A stretch of 64,000 nt of DNA from Caldifarciminota bacterium UBA2202 (GTDB taxonomy: Bacteria > Hydrothermota > 32-111), in NCBI GenBank assembly GCA_002327905.1, contig DCUY01000104.1, forward strand, positions 1 to 64,000. The letters are read 5' to 3'. This document shows, piece after piece, positions 28,149-37,345 of this stretch. The translations under genes were made by a program, and so were the position numbers. Under the pieces are notes generated by a model, which was given only the letters and a program-made list of their open reading frames with translations, did not search any database and was not told the origin of the DNA. Position 1 is the stretch's first letter; every line of letters starts with the position of its first letter.

Positions 28149-30017
28149 TTACCGTGGACACACACTAAACCAGTCGAAGGATGAATTCTCATTTTCAGAG
28201 AATGTCATGATATATTGATTCTTTTCAGATACGGTAATAAATTCTCCTTTTGAAGGACTAAAGAGTATTCTGCTCTTTTCAATCACATTTCCCAAAGAAT
28301 CAATTGTTGACAATTTCACTGTGATTCCATCTGATTTTTGAACTCTTTTATCAGGAAAGAATACTATCTCAAAGGTGTCATCCGCCTCTGCATTAAAAAT
28401 CAGAGTGTCATCCAAATAGGATGGAATGACTATTTTTCCGTTCCAAAAAACAACTCTGTCAATATATTTCAGAATGTGCGGATTTGCTTTCTCTCTATAT
28501 TCATATTTGAAGCATTTTATCGAATACTCATTTGAAATCGAAAACGGAAGTATCCCGTACATTGATGTGTAATATCCGGATTTCCCCTCTTTTGACAACA
28601 GCTTCACAGGAAAATTAAAGAGGGACTCTGCTTCAATCAATTTAAGATGCAAAGCAAGATATGAAATGTCAGTCATATTCTCTATAAGAGAGACATACAA
28701 AATATCCGATTCCTTCATTTTCGAACTCTTCAACAAAAACGGTTCTGCCCGACTCTTCTCTGCCACAGTTCTAAATCCCCATTCTCCCAAGAAGTATTCT
28801 TTTGCATCAGATGAACAGTTTTCTTTGCTGTCAAACTGCAATTTGCTATAACTGTTCGTTTGTATTAAATCGCTTGTCAGAAGAAGAGATGTCAGGAGTA
28901 AACTTGAAAATATGCCGAATGAAAGAAACTTCAGTCCGTTGTCTTTGAAGAGTATTATTGCCAAAATAATGAAATATGCAAAGAGGTACCTTCCTATAAC
29001 CATAGGAAAGAATAAGACTATAGCGGCTCCTGTTCCGGCTGTTAGAAGAAGCATTGCCTTTCTCTCTCTGCTTTGAAACATTGACGAACATGCGTTAATT
29101 CCTGAAAAGAGAAGAAGGAAGAGAGTGACTTTCGAAAAAGGATTTCCCGCTGAAGATGAATATGCAAAATAGAGTATTAAAGTCAGTAGAAGAGAGACAA
29201 TTCTGAATTTGATTCCGCCTTTAACTTTTTTGAAAACCTCAGGAAAAGCAAACAGACCTGTTAAAACCAGAAGAGCAAGAAATTTCTCAAATGTCTTATG
29301 GTAATTGAATATTTTTTCAGACCCGTACCATTTTATCGACCTGAACAAAGTGGGGGCAAGCTGATAATGGTTCAATAAGAGAATCACAAGCAGAGTGAAA
29401 ACGAACAAGAGTGCAAGAAGAAACATATTCTTTTTATCCCTGCTCTTTTCAAATGCCAAAAAGCAGATAGGAAAAAGAATAAAAGAGACATAAGAGAAGA
29501 GAAGAGAGAGAATTGAAAAAACTGAGAATAATATAAAATTAAAGATTCTTCCGTCTTCGTAAAATCTGATTAAAAAATAAATTCCGAAGATCATAAGAAC
29601 AAAAGCGGGTATATCAGCCATGAATGAATTGGCATAGACTCCTATAGCAGGAGAAAAAAGAATAAGAGCAGTGACAGCAAGAGGATGCTTCGTTTTGAAA
29701 TACTTCAGTATTGCCTCAAGAGGAAAGAGCATTGATGCAAATAGCATGTAAATAAATATATGGACAAATCTGTGCGAAAAATTCAGTCTCTCAAGGAGAG
29801 CATAAAAAAGTATCGGCACAATGGAATGCGTCCCGTCCGTTATTTTTACTGTCTCTCCGTGAAAAGGCCAGTCTCTGTCAAGAAATGCCCTTACCCCGTT
29901 TTCAGAGATGAATTTTCCGTTGCCAATATAAATAATATCATCATAATTCATCTCCCTACTTGAGAATATGCAAAAAAAGGATATAATAAACAGAAATAAT
30001 AAAAACCGTTTGACCAT
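28149..30017 (-). CDS. GT-C type multi-membrane glycosyltransferase-like protein
   Basis: About ten to twelve hydrophobic helices fill residues 1-400, followed by a soluble C-terminal region of roughly 220 residues. An acidic pair in the first loop (EMNYDDIIYIG) and a loop with DGTHSIVPILFYALLE fit GT-C enzymes (PMT/ArnT/GT39-like) that use polyprenyl-phosphate sugars on the outer face of the inner membrane. No closer family is recognisable. The ATG at 30017 coincides with the predicted transcription start of its promoter, so the message is probably leaderless. Divergent from the M29 peptidase gene. Confidence 0.65.
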   Translation of the reverse strand: MVKRFLLFLFIISFFCIFSSREMNYDDIIYIGNGKFISENGVRAFLDRDWPFHGETVKITDGTHSIVPILFYALLERLNFSHRFVHIFIYMLFASMLFPLEAILKYFKTKHPLAVTALILFSPAIGVYANSFMADIPAFVLMIFGIYFLIRFYEDGRIFNFILFSVFSILSLLFSYVSFILFPICFLAFEKSRDKKNMFLLALLFVFTLLVILLLNHYQLAPTLFRSIKWYGSEKIFNYHKTFEKFLALLVLTGLFAFPEVFKKVKGGIKFRIVSLLLTLILYFAYSSSAGNPFSKVTLFLLLFSGINACSSMFQSRERKAMLLLTAGTGAAIVLFFPMVIGRYLFAYFIILAIILFKDNGLKFLSFGIFSSLLLTSLLLTSDLIQTNSYSKLQFDSKENCSSDAKEYFLGEWGFRTVAEKSRAEPFLLKSSKMKESDILYVSLIENMTDISYLALHLKLIEAESLFNFPVKLLSKEGKSGYYTSMYGILPFSISNEYSIKCFKYEYREKANPHILKYIDRVVFWNGKIVIPSYLDDTLIFNAEADDTFEIVFFPDKRVQKSDGITVKLSTIDSLGNVIEKSRILFSPSKGEFITVSEKNQYIMTFSENENSSFDWFSVCPR

Positions 30018-30023
30018 GTCAAG

Positions 30024-30051
30024 ATTATAACTTTGAATTTTGATGTGTCAA
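30024..30051 (-). promoter_or_regulatory. leaderless-type promoter for the GT-C gene
   Basis: TTGACA (30051-30046) and TATAAT (30029-30024) on the minus strand have a 16-base spacer. Only six bases lie between the -10 box and the ATG at 30017, so the first transcribed base would be at or next to the start codon. Confidence 0.65.
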
Positions 30052-30067
30052 TACGAATGGAGGTCTT

Positions 30068-31189
30068 ATGCTCTTGGATTCCAGAATTTCAAAATGGGCT
30101 CAGACAATAGTAAATTACTCGGTTGAAGTGAAACCCAAGCAGAAAGTGATGATAAGGGGATCTTATGCGGCTATGCCGTTGATTAAGGAAGTGTATAGAG
30201 AAGTAATCAAAGCGGGTGGGCTTCCTGATTTCCGCCTCTCTGAAAGCGAACTCTCAGAGATATTTTTAAAAGAGGCCTCAAACGAACAAATAATGTATGT
30301 CTCTCATCCTGAAGAATGGATTATAGAAAATTATGATGCATTCATTAATATAGGCGGGGAAAACAATCTCAAATCCCTGTCGTCTGTTCCTTCGGAAAAA
30401 ATAAAAATACTTATGCAGGCAAAAAAGAAATTGAATGAAATTTATTTCAGCAGAGCGTCAAAGAATGAATTAAAATGGGTGATAACGCATTATCCTACAA
30501 ACTCGTCTGCTCAGGAGAGCGGAATGTCATTAAATGATTTTGAAGATTTTGTCATAAGCGCATGCTATCTTGACAAGGAGAATCCCACAGAGGAGTGGCG
30601 AAGAGTGAGCAGGATGCAGGACAAAATAATTGATTTTCTCAAGAATAAAAAGAATTTCAGGTATGTTTCCAAAGATACGGATTTGTCATTCTCTGCTGAA
30701 GGGAGAAAATGGATCAATTCTGACGGAAGGCATAATTTCCCCTCGGGAGAGGTGTTCACAAGCCCTGTTGAGACAAGCATAAACGGCAGAGTCAGATTCT
30801 CATTCCCTGCGATATATTCGGGAAAAGAGATAGAGGATATCAGCATGGAGTTTAAAAACGGAGAGATAATACGCGCCTCCGCAAAGAGAGGAGATGAGCT
30901 TCTTCAGACGGTTCTCTCTGTTGATGAAGGCGCAAGAAGAGTGGGAGAGGCCGCAATAGGAACAAATTACGGCATAAATAAATTCGTGAAGAATATGCTC
31001 TTTGACGAAAAGATCGGAGGCACGATTCATATTGCTATAGGAAACGGATTTGAAGAGGCGAACGGAAAGAACAAATCTGCGATTCACTGGGACATGCTTT
31101 GCGATATGAAGGAGCAGGGCGAAATATACGGCGACGGAGAGTTGTTTTATAAGAACGGAAAATTTTTAATAAAAGGAGTGGTATTATGA
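30068..31189 (+). CDS. M29 family metallo-aminopeptidase
   Basis: A cytoplasmic two-metal aminopeptidase of the thermophilic AmpS/AmpT group. Metal ligands are visible in FPSGEVFTSPVE, in the GEAAIGTNYGIN segment, and in GTIHIAIGNGFEE...SAIHWDM near the end (His, His and Asp). Length 373 fits the family, and a GGAGG site precedes the ATG by five bases. It overlaps the DUF3467 gene by four bases (ATGA). Likely role: peptide trimming. Confidence 0.9.
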   Translation: MLLDSRISKWAQTIVNYSVEVKPKQKVMIRGSYAAMPLIKEVYREVIKAGGLPDFRLSESELSEIFLKEASNEQIMYVSHPEEWIIENYDAFINIGGENNLKSLSSVPSEKIKILMQAKKKLNEIYFSRASKNELKWVITHYPTNSSAQESGMSLNDFEDFVISACYLDKENPTEEWRRVSRMQDKIIDFLKNKKNFRYVSKDTDLSFSAEGRKWINSDGRHNFPSGEVFTSPVETSINGRVRFSFPAIYSGKEIEDISMEFKNGEIIRASAKRGDELLQTVLSVDEGARRVGEAAIGTNYGINKFVKNMLFDEKIGGTIHIAIGNGFEEANGKNKSAIHWDMLCDMKEQGEIYGDGELFYKNGKFLIKGVVL

Positions 31190-31479
31190 ACCAGAAGAAT
31201 CTGAATATCAAAATAGAGAAAGATGTGGCAGAGGGAAAATACGCGAATCTTGTGCTGACAGTTCATTCACAGTCGGAATTCATACTTGATTTTGCGAAGA
31301 TGCTACCCGGGCTCACTGAGGCATCTGTGCACACGCGCATAATAATGACTCCGTCGCATGCCAAGATGCTTCTGAAATCCATTGAGGAGGCAATGAAAAA
31401 ATACGAATCCACATTCGGAGAGATTAAAATTGATGAGCATGCGAAAGACGGAAAGAGCATAGGCTTCACAAACAATTAG
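31186..31479 (+). CDS. DUF3467 protein
   Basis: A 97-residue protein with the family's typical layout: GKYANLVLTVHSQSEFILDFAKMLPG, then HTRIIMTPSHAKMLLKSIEEAMKKYE. Role unknown; the family is widespread in Bacteroidota and several candidate phyla. It is translationally coupled to the M29 gene and its stop overlaps the convergent comEC stop by four bases. Confidence 0.85.
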   Translation: MNQKNLNIKIEKDVAEGKYANLVLTVHSQSEFILDFAKMLPGLTEASVHTRIIMTPSHAKMLLKSIEEAMKKYESTFGEIKIDEHAKDGKSIGFTNN

Positions 31480-32816
31480 ATTCTGACTGCCTGATATATA
31501 AGCAGAGCAAAAGATAGGATAGCGCTGAATTTGAACTGCTTGTTGAGGGTGAGGATTATTATTCCGAAGAGAAACGCAAATAGAAATGCGTCGATGTTTA
31601 AATTGAAAAAGAGAGGAAGCTTCTCGGAAAATAGAATTATCCTTTCAATGAAAAAATAAAGAATTCTGACAGGAAGACAAAGAAAAGAGAGAATCGGAAT
31701 CAGAGAGAGAAGAGAGAGAGGAAGAATCAAGTTGAAGAACGGGAGGAGAAGAAGAGTGAAGAAGGGCGATCCTATTGAGACATATTTGAATCTGAACATC
31801 ATGAATGGAAATGTAAGAAGCAGTATCAGCATTGATGACGCGAATATTTTATATATTGAATGCTTTGGCGAAAAAATCCTCGAAGTCATAAAGAGCCCGT
31901 AAACAGCTATGAATGAGAGAATAAACCCCTCGTCATAAAAATTTCTCCTGTTCAAAACGAGCATTACAATCATTGAAATGATAAGCATATTTTCATTATC
32001 GGCATCTCTTGAAAACATCTGTCCGAATATGATTATTGAGATGAAGAGCACTGCCCTCATAACAGGCGGATTGAGATATGTGAGAAATCCATAAAAGATG
32101 ATAAGAGACATTCCTATAAGCATTTTTATTCTTTTGGGCAGAGGAAAAGGAAAGAGAAAGACCATTATTAAAGCAAAAATAACAGTAGTGTGCTGTCCGC
32201 TTATTGCAATCAGATGAATTACCCCGCTGTGCAGAAACCCCTTCTTCAAATCGCTGTTAAGGTCTTTTCTGTAACCCCAAAGAAGAGAATTGATGAATCC
32301 GTTTATTTTATCGTCAGGATAAAGAGTTTTTACTCTGTTTATGAGAATTGTCCTTATTCTCTCCACTCCGCGCGTGCTCTTGACAGAATCAATAATGATA
32401 GGGGATGCGGTATATCCTATTCCGCTCTCCAAAAGATATTTTTCATAATCAGTATTGCTCTTTATTTTTTTTATTCGGAAAGATCCGTATATTCTGTCCC
32501 CTTCAAAGAGGGAGACTCTTGTCCTTAAAAGCATCTTCGCATTCCCTGTACCCGCAATGTAATCATATCTTAATGCCCTCTCAACTCTCATATCAGTAAC
32601 ATAATCATTTTCAGGTATGTTCACTCTATCTGTCTGCATCGAGAGAATAAATCCTGCAAGCACTGCAAGAGCGACAGAGAGCGCGATGATAAATCTTTTT
32701 TTGAAAATCAATAGGGATATGAAAATGAGAGGAATGAGAACAGATGACAGTGCTGTCTTTATGAAAAAACCGGAGATGAGAGAAAAAAGAATATAATAAA
32801 GAGGATTACCCATCAA
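31476..32816 (-). CDS. comEC: ComEC/Rec2 family DNA-uptake channel protein
   Basis: An inner-membrane protein with the competence domain: FLHSGVIHLIAISGQHTTVIFALIM followed by YLNPPVMRAVLF and several helices. The N-terminal part has two to three helices and an OB-like region (about 75-150). At 446 residues it lacks the C-terminal metallo-beta-lactamase domain of long ComEC proteins. It would conduct single-stranded DNA into the cytoplasm. The ATG overlaps the roadblock gene stop. No other competence gene is in the window. Confidence 0.85.
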   Translation of the reverse strand: MMGNPLYYILFSLISGFFIKTALSSVLIPLIFISLLIFKKRFIIALSVALAVLAGFILSMQTDRVNIPENDYVTDMRVERALRYDYIAGTGNAKMLLRTRVSLFEGDRIYGSFRIKKIKSNTDYEKYLLESGIGYTASPIIIDSVKSTRGVERIRTILINRVKTLYPDDKINGFINSLLWGYRKDLNSDLKKGFLHSGVIHLIAISGQHTTVIFALIMVFLFPFPLPKRIKMLIGMSLIIFYGFLTYLNPPVMRAVLFISIIIFGQMFSRDADNENMLIISMIVMLVLNRRNFYDEGFILSFIAVYGLFMTSRIFSPKHSIYKIFASSMLILLLTFPFMMFRFKYVSIGSPFFTLLLLPFFNLILPLSLLSLIPILSFLCLPVRILYFFIERIILFSEKLPLFFNLNIDAFLFAFLFGIIILTLNKQFKFSAILSFALLIYQAVRI

Positions 32817-33178
32817 ACGTATAAGACGGGGGAGAGCTCCTGTGTGAGGCGCCTGATTTCATACCTTGCCAATCCGACATTCTGCTCTTTTCCTGACAAT
32901 GCGTAGTAAATGTAATACTCCTTTCCCACCATTGCAGTTACAATAGTCATTTTACCCGTTATCAGTATTATCTCAGCCATAGCTCCCGCTCCTATCTCCC
33001 TTGAAATCTTCTCCGCGGTTGTCGCAAGAGTCGCCAACTCCGCATCCGCCAGAGATAAATCCGATTGGTCATTCTTTGTATATGATGACAGGGCAATGCC
33101 GTCTATCCCCACAAGAGAGACAGCCACACAGCCTGTAATTTTCATTCCCGATTCTTTTAATACAACATCAAAGTCCAT
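32813..33178 (-). CDS. roadblock/LC7 domain protein
   Basis: A 121-residue single-domain protein with GCVAVSLVGIDGIALSSY, the LATLATTAEKISREIGAG helix and EIILITGKMTIVTAMVGKEYYIYY, the alternating beta-alpha pattern of roadblock/LC7 (MglB-like) proteins. These dimerise and commonly regulate small GTPases. No MglA-type GTPase is in the window. Stops and starts overlap on both sides (TAATG from the DnaJ gene; ATGA-type with comEC), so the three form one transcription unit. Confidence 0.75.
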   Translation of the reverse strand: MDFDVVLKESGMKITGCVAVSLVGIDGIALSSYTKNDQSDLSLADAELATLATTAEKISREIGAGAMAEIILITGKMTIVTAMVGKEYYIYYALSGKEQNVGLARYEIRRLTQELSPVLYV

Positions 33179-33840
33179 TATTTCCTCCTGAAAATCATAT
33201 CTAGCAATCCCTTCTTTTTCGGCACATACTTCTGCCTCATAAGATACGCTCTCTTGCTTCTCGGATTAACGCTGAATGTCTGCTTTATAAGCTCCTGCGC
33301 CTTATTCTTCTCATTATTCATAAAATACGCCTCCGCAAGATTGAGCATAAAATCTTCATCCGAAAACATGGATTGCGTCACCGCCTTGTCCATCAGGTCA
33401 ATTCCCCTCTTCTTGTCCTTTCCGCTCATAAAGAGCGCATATCCGAAATAAGAGTAAAATTCCTGAGACGGCTGTTTGTTTGTATATTTGTAATTATTCT
33501 CAAGCCTCTCATAGTATTCAAGAGCCTCTAAGTATCTGTGCTCCTTTATTCTTTTTTTCGCCCGTATGAAATAATGTTCGAATTTTTCATCCATCTTCTT
33601 CTGCTCGACATCTATGCCTTCATTGAATTTTTTCAAGTTTGAATCATACTCTTCCCTCTTTTTTTCATCCGACAAAACTTCGTATGCCTCCGATATGTCG
33701 GCGAACATACCTGTATCCTCTCCTCCATCCTGATTAACTTTGTCCGGATGATACCTCTTGGCAAGCATGATATATGTTTTTTTTATCTCAGCTTTGCTTG
33801 CTTTGGACTCTACATTTAAAATTTCATAGTAATTTTTCAT
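33178..33840 (-). CDS. DnaJ-domain protein with TPR-like repeats
   Basis: The J domain covers residues 1-65 with the HPD motif in AKRYHPDKVNQDGG. Residues about 85-205 form helical pairs of TPR type (LEALEYYERLENNYKY, LMLNLAEAYFMNNEKNKAQELI) and the end is basic (YVPKKKGLLDMIFRRK). There is no zinc-finger or substrate-binding domain, so it is a specialised J-protein recruiting Hsp70 to an unknown client. First gene of the DnaJ-roadblock-comEC unit. Confidence 0.85.
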   Translation of the reverse strand: MKNYYEILNVESKASKAEIKKTYIMLAKRYHPDKVNQDGGEDTGMFADISEAYEVLSDEKKREEYDSNLKKFNEGIDVEQKKMDEKFEHYFIRAKKRIKEHRYLEALEYYERLENNYKYTNKQPSQEFYSYFGYALFMSGKDKKRGIDLMDKAVTQSMFSDEDFMLNLAEAYFMNNEKNKAQELIKQTFSVNPRSKRAYLMRQKYVPKKKGLLDMIFRRK

Positions 33841-33932
33841 AATTTATTATTATATCAAAAGACAGACAATAGTCAATTGTATTTGTCAATGAAATGTTTT
33901 CATCTATTTTGGGAGGCTAAGGCATTTTCCCC

Positions 33933-33960
33933 TTTACTTTTTAGAAGATTCACATATAAT
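33933..33960 (+). promoter_or_regulatory. promoter for the GT4 gene
   Basis: TTTACT (33933-33938) and a perfect TATAAT (33955-33960) are spaced by 16 bases. Transcription would begin near 33967, three bases before the ATG at 33970, with no room for a ribosome site. Confidence 0.5.
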
Positions 33961-33969
33961 TTTTTCATT

Positions 33970-35094
33970 ATGAAGAAACTTGATATATTGCTTGTCTCTG
34001 ACCCTTATTATCCTTACCCTTCGGGAATCTCCGAATATACATTTTATCTGGCAAAATACCTGAGGAAATTCGGAAATAATGTAACTGTGCTGACAACACA
34101 TTACAAAAACGAAATTGAAGATGACCATGTTATCAGATTCGGAAGAGTTCTGATGATTCCAATGAACAGGTCATACGCGACAATGTCTTTCGGGCTTGAT
34201 ATACCTGCGAAGGTGAAGAATCTGCTTCATAATAATCATTATGATATAATTCATCTTAACGGACCCTTTCCTCCGTCAATTTCATTCTTTGCACTTCATT
34301 ATTCAAAATCAGTCAATATATCCGCATTCCTCAATGCCGGATTCTCTTTCAATTCTACAGGGGCATCAATTGCAAAATTCCTGTACGGGAAATATCTGAA
34401 AAAAATAGATGGGCTTTTTGCCATATCTGAAACGGCAAAGAAGGCTATGGAGCCGTATTTTCCCGGAGAGTATGCGATTATTCCCGCAGGAGTGGATACT
34501 GAAGTCTTCAATCCGGATGTTAAAGAAAGAAATGATTTGAGAGAGGGATACCCGAGAGTTCTCTTTCTCGGACGGCTTGACGAAAGAAAAGGCGTGATTG
34601 TAATGATAAATGCTTTCAAGAGTCTTTTGAAATTAAAACCCAAGGCACAGCTTGTTATAGCTGGAAAGGGACCTCTTGACAATGAAGCGCGCAATTTGGC
34701 AAAGCACTTGAAAATAGAGGACTCTGTCGAATTCAAAGGATTCATTCCTTTCGGAGAGATTCCGTCATACTATAAATCTACGGACATTTACTGCTCACCG
34801 GCTTTGGGCGGAGAGTCATTCGGAATAGTTCTTCTTGAGGCAATGGCAACAGGAACTCCGGTTATTGCATCAAACATCCACGGATACTCTCAGGTTGTCA
34901 AAGATAATGAAAACGGGTTATTGTTTGAAACAGGAAATGAAGATGACATTGTGAAAAAGATAATTCAGATTGCAGACAATAAAGAATTGAGGGATAAGTG
35001 CATAAAAAACGGTTTCATTCTTGCAGACAAATACTCATGGGAGAATGTGGCAAAACAGATTGAATCCTTCTATATATCCCGCCTTAAAAGGTAA
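33970..35094 (+). CDS. GT4-family glycosyltransferase
   Basis: A GT-B fold glycosyltransferase. The N-terminal domain starts ILLVSDPYYPYPSGISEYTFYLA. The C-terminal domain has PRVLFLGRLDERKGVIVMI and the E(x7)E motif region SPALGGESFGIVLLEAMATGTPVIAS that binds the donor phosphate. Length 374. I chose the ATG at 33970 because it coincides with the family start and with the promoter just upstream; the frame extends to 33877 but that would precede the promoter. It may add a sugar to a lipid or surface glycan; it is the only soluble glycosyltransferase in the window. Confidence 0.85.
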   Translation: MKKLDILLVSDPYYPYPSGISEYTFYLAKYLRKFGNNVTVLTTHYKNEIEDDHVIRFGRVLMIPMNRSYATMSFGLDIPAKVKNLLHNNHYDIIHLNGPFPPSISFFALHYSKSVNISAFLNAGFSFNSTGASIAKFLYGKYLKKIDGLFAISETAKKAMEPYFPGEYAIIPAGVDTEVFNPDVKERNDLREGYPRVLFLGRLDERKGVIVMINAFKSLLKLKPKAQLVIAGKGPLDNEARNLAKHLKIEDSVEFKGFIPFGEIPSYYKSTDIYCSPALGGESFGIVLLEAMATGTPVIASNIHGYSQVVKDNENGLLFETGNEDDIVKKIIQIADNKELRDKCIKNGFILADKYSWENVAKQIESFYISRLKR

Positions 35095-35156
35095 ATACTA
35101 TTCAAAATTTTATCGAAAACTGCTGACTATATAAGGCCCATTCAATTTGATGCATT

Positions 35157-35639
35157 TTAATGTTTTGCATTCGCAAGCATTTTTAGGGTATCATAATAAC
35201 CAAAATATTTCTTTTCAAATTCTTCATAATCTTTTTTCTCAGTAATCCATATAATTGTGTAATATTCTTTTGCTCCGCTCCTCACCAATGCTTCAAATCT
35301 GTGGTTACCGTCATTTAGTTCAAATGTGTCATCGTAATACCCGATTATCAGAGGCGGAACATCCCATCCCTCTTCTATATCATTCTGCATCCTTGCCACT
35401 TTTTTTTCAAAACTTTCTGTATCAGTGCGAAATCTCATGTTCTCTTCAGTCCCGCAACACCTTTTAAAAAGATTTAGCGGCATCTTTACAGGATACATAT
35501 AATATCTGTGTGTCAATTTTAAGCCCTTTGAGAATCCTTCATTACTCCCCTCACCCAAAAGAAATTCATGTATCCATTCTTCCAACTGTCCTTTATCCGC
35601 TCTCTCTATAGCATCCTTCAATGAAAACTCTTTCTGCAT
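35157..35639 (-). CDS. ParB-N-like domain protein
   Basis: About 160 residues. The central part, VPPLIIGYYDDTFELNDGNHRFEALVRSG, resembles the ParB/Srx N-terminal domain (the DGNHRFEAL element corresponds to the DG-x-HR nucleotide motif). The rest is helical and charged. The ATG at 35639 has AGGAGA six bases upstream. Stand-alone proteins of this type are common near mobile or defence genes and may bind or hydrolyse nucleotides. It lies at the edge of the accessory island. Confidence 0.55.
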   Translation of the reverse strand: MQKEFSLKDAIERADKGQLEEWIHEFLLGEGSNEGFSKGLKLTHRYYMYPVKMPLNLFKRCCGTEENMRFRTDTESFEKKVARMQNDIEEGWDVPPLIIGYYDDTFELNDGNHRFEALVRSGAKEYYTIIWITEKKDYEEFEKKYFGYYDTLKMLANAKH

Positions 35640-35734
35640 TTCTCTTCTCCTGACCATTATATAATGCGCATCTTGGAATATTACGAAACAATTTAAATAG
35701 TAAAAAAGTAAAGCGCCGAGATAACAGTTTTTTC

Positions 35735-35751
35735 ATTTCGCTATGCGAAAT
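35735..35751. repeat. short inverted repeat downstream of the second methyltransferase
   Basis: ATTTCGC and GCGAAAT around TAT form a 7-bp stem 15 bases after the methyltransferase stop. It may be a weak terminator for the restriction-modification operon, but no U tract follows on the minus strand. Confidence 0.3.
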
Positions 35752-35765
35752 ACGACCTATTTATT

Positions 35766-36440
35766 TTATGGCTTCCTCATTATAAACAAATATTTAAAAC
35801 CTCTTAAATAAAAATTAAACTGCCTTGCTCTGTTGTGCCAAACTCCCGTGTTTGACGTTTGATTGTGTCTTGTTAAACAAACAATATCCATTGGCTCAAA
35901 ATGTTTTTCCAATCTTTGCCACATCAAAAATCCAACAGCCGTAAATTTCTTTTTAATCCATTGATCGGCAATAACCCAGCCCATAACTTTTCCGGGTTTC
36001 AAAATTCTTGCAATTTCGGAAGCGGTCTTTTCCAATTCATCATAAAATTCTGTTTTCTCGCAAGAAATTTTACCGATACATTCCTTGTTGTCAGAATAGT
36101 TGATATTGTCGGAGTATGGCGAATCAATAAAAACAAAATCAACAGAATTGTCCGCAAGCGGGATTTTCCGAGAATCGTTTTTAATTACATCGGGTCTAAC
36201 AATATTCAAATCATAACCGATTACTTTTCGGTTCAATTCTTTTGCAACATCAATCGTTGTTCCGCTCCCGCACATCGGATCGACAACTAAATCACCTTCT
36301 TTGGTATATCTTTGGAGTAAATTCCAAATGACAAAAGCCGGCGTTACGCCATTGTATTTATTGTTTCCATGTGGCTTGTCGCCATAATTTTGTCTCGGAA
36401 AATCCCAAAGTGTTGTTGATTCAATAATCAAGTCAGACAT
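35766..36440 (-). CDS. type II DNA methyltransferase, second of the locus
   Basis: An S-adenosylmethionine-dependent amino-methyltransferase (N6-adenine or N4-cytosine). Motif I is DPMCGSGTT at about 54-62, the acidic SAM-ribose contact lies in VIGYD near 73-77, and motif IV is DSPY at 106-109. Typical for stand-alone type II enzymes, the N-terminal part has FPRQNYGDKPHG and VTPAFVIWNLLQRYT. At 224 residues it is short and lacks a distinct target-recognition domain, so it may act with the larger methyltransferase or modify one strand. It overlaps the small gene before it by 8 bases. Confidence 0.8.
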   Translation of the reverse strand: MSDLIIESTTLWDFPRQNYGDKPHGNNKYNGVTPAFVIWNLLQRYTKEGDLVVDPMCGSGTTIDVAKELNRKVIGYDLNIVRPDVIKNDSRKIPLADNSVDFVFIDSPYSDNINYSDNKECIGKISCEKTEFYDELEKTASEIARILKPGKVMGWVIADQWIKKKFTAVGFLMWQRLEKHFEPMDIVCLTRHNQTSNTGVWHNRARQFNFYLRGFKYLFIMRKP

Positions 36441-36666
36441 ATTTTTTCATCTGCATGCGATAAAAATTTATAGTCTTTTTATAAACCATTTCATTGAAGA
36501 CGGCGTTTTCGTCAGCTTCAATTTTATCCAATAAAACTTGGGCATATAATAGTAAATCACCAAGTTGTGATATGTTTTTATTTTTCAGTCGCCAGCCGAG
36601 TTTCGATCTTTCATGCGTTTCGCAGATTATTTTTCCCCATGCTTTTTGCAATTGTTTTTTAGTCAT
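36433..36666 (-). CDS. small protein of the restriction-modification locus
   Basis: A 77-residue helical, lysine-rich protein (MTKKQLQKAWGKIICETHERSKL at the start). It lies between the endonuclease and the second methyltransferase with tight spacing on both sides. I do not recognise the family. Position suggests a helper or a nicking/recognition subunit. Confidence 0.6.
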   Translation of the reverse strand: MTKKQLQKAWGKIICETHERSKLGWRLKNKNISQLGDLLLYAQVLLDKIEADENAVFNEMVYKKTINFYRMQMKKYV

Positions 36667-36671
36667 ATTTT

Positions 36672-37341
36672 TTATTTTAATAATTTTTTCAAATCATCAA
36701 TAAATTTATCAAACATTTTTACTTTGTCGCTTTCTTCAATGTCGGTCTCGCTCAAAACATAACTTCCGTCTGTGTCAACTTCAACAATTGCTCTGCCTTT
36801 CTTTGCAGGTCTTTTAACTGTTAGTGTCCCATCCTCATCAGGCGTTACAAAATAAACTTTGATATGCTTTGTCGCTTCGTCAGAGGCAAGTTTAATTTTC
36901 CAATATCCCGTTTGTGCAATTCTTTCCCGCAAAGTTACTTTGCTTGATAAAACAGCAACAACTTTGCTTGTTTTTTGGATCATAAATAATCAAATCAACA
37001 TCTGGCAAATGCGAGCCAAACTCGCCATAATCAATAAGTAAATTTCTTTTAACTATACTCAATTCTTTTGAAAGGTTTGATCCATTCGTCCTTTCAAGGC
37101 TGTTGCCATTTACTACTTGCAAGCCGAGGGCATTAACCTCGTCCGTTATGATGTATTCAATCAATTTCTCTAAATTTTTACCTTTGAAAGCGCGCCATGA
37201 TTGCTCGTGGTCTTTGCCGGTAAAATCTTTTTTGTGCAATTCCTTTGCTTCTTTCAAAACATTTGAAATATGGCGATATGCTTGCAGTCCATATTTTTTC
37301 TTTTTTGTTTCGTAGATTTTGATAAGGTCGTCTATAGTCAT
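36672..37341 (-). pseudogene. type II restriction endonuclease, frameshifted (BsaWI-like)
   Basis: Two overlapping frames form one protein of about 222 residues. The first (from the ATG at 37341) runs through FGSHLPDVDLIIYDPK, the second resumes with TSKVVAVLSSKVTLRERIAQTGYWKIKL and continues to 36672. The shift is at a run of six A on the minus strand (36976-36971): five would restore the frame. PDVD and SSK correspond to the PD-(D/E)XK catalytic pattern, and the SSKVTLRERI-YWKIKL block resembles BsaWI-type endonucleases. As read, the enzyme is inactive; an indel error in the A run is the alternative. Confidence 0.75.
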
Positions 37342-37345
37342 AGTT

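Noticed and set aside
31676..31740. AGAGAGAGAGA stretches inside comEC
   Set aside because: They are interrupted and in frame with conserved membrane-protein coding sequence; not long perfect tracts like the two reported.
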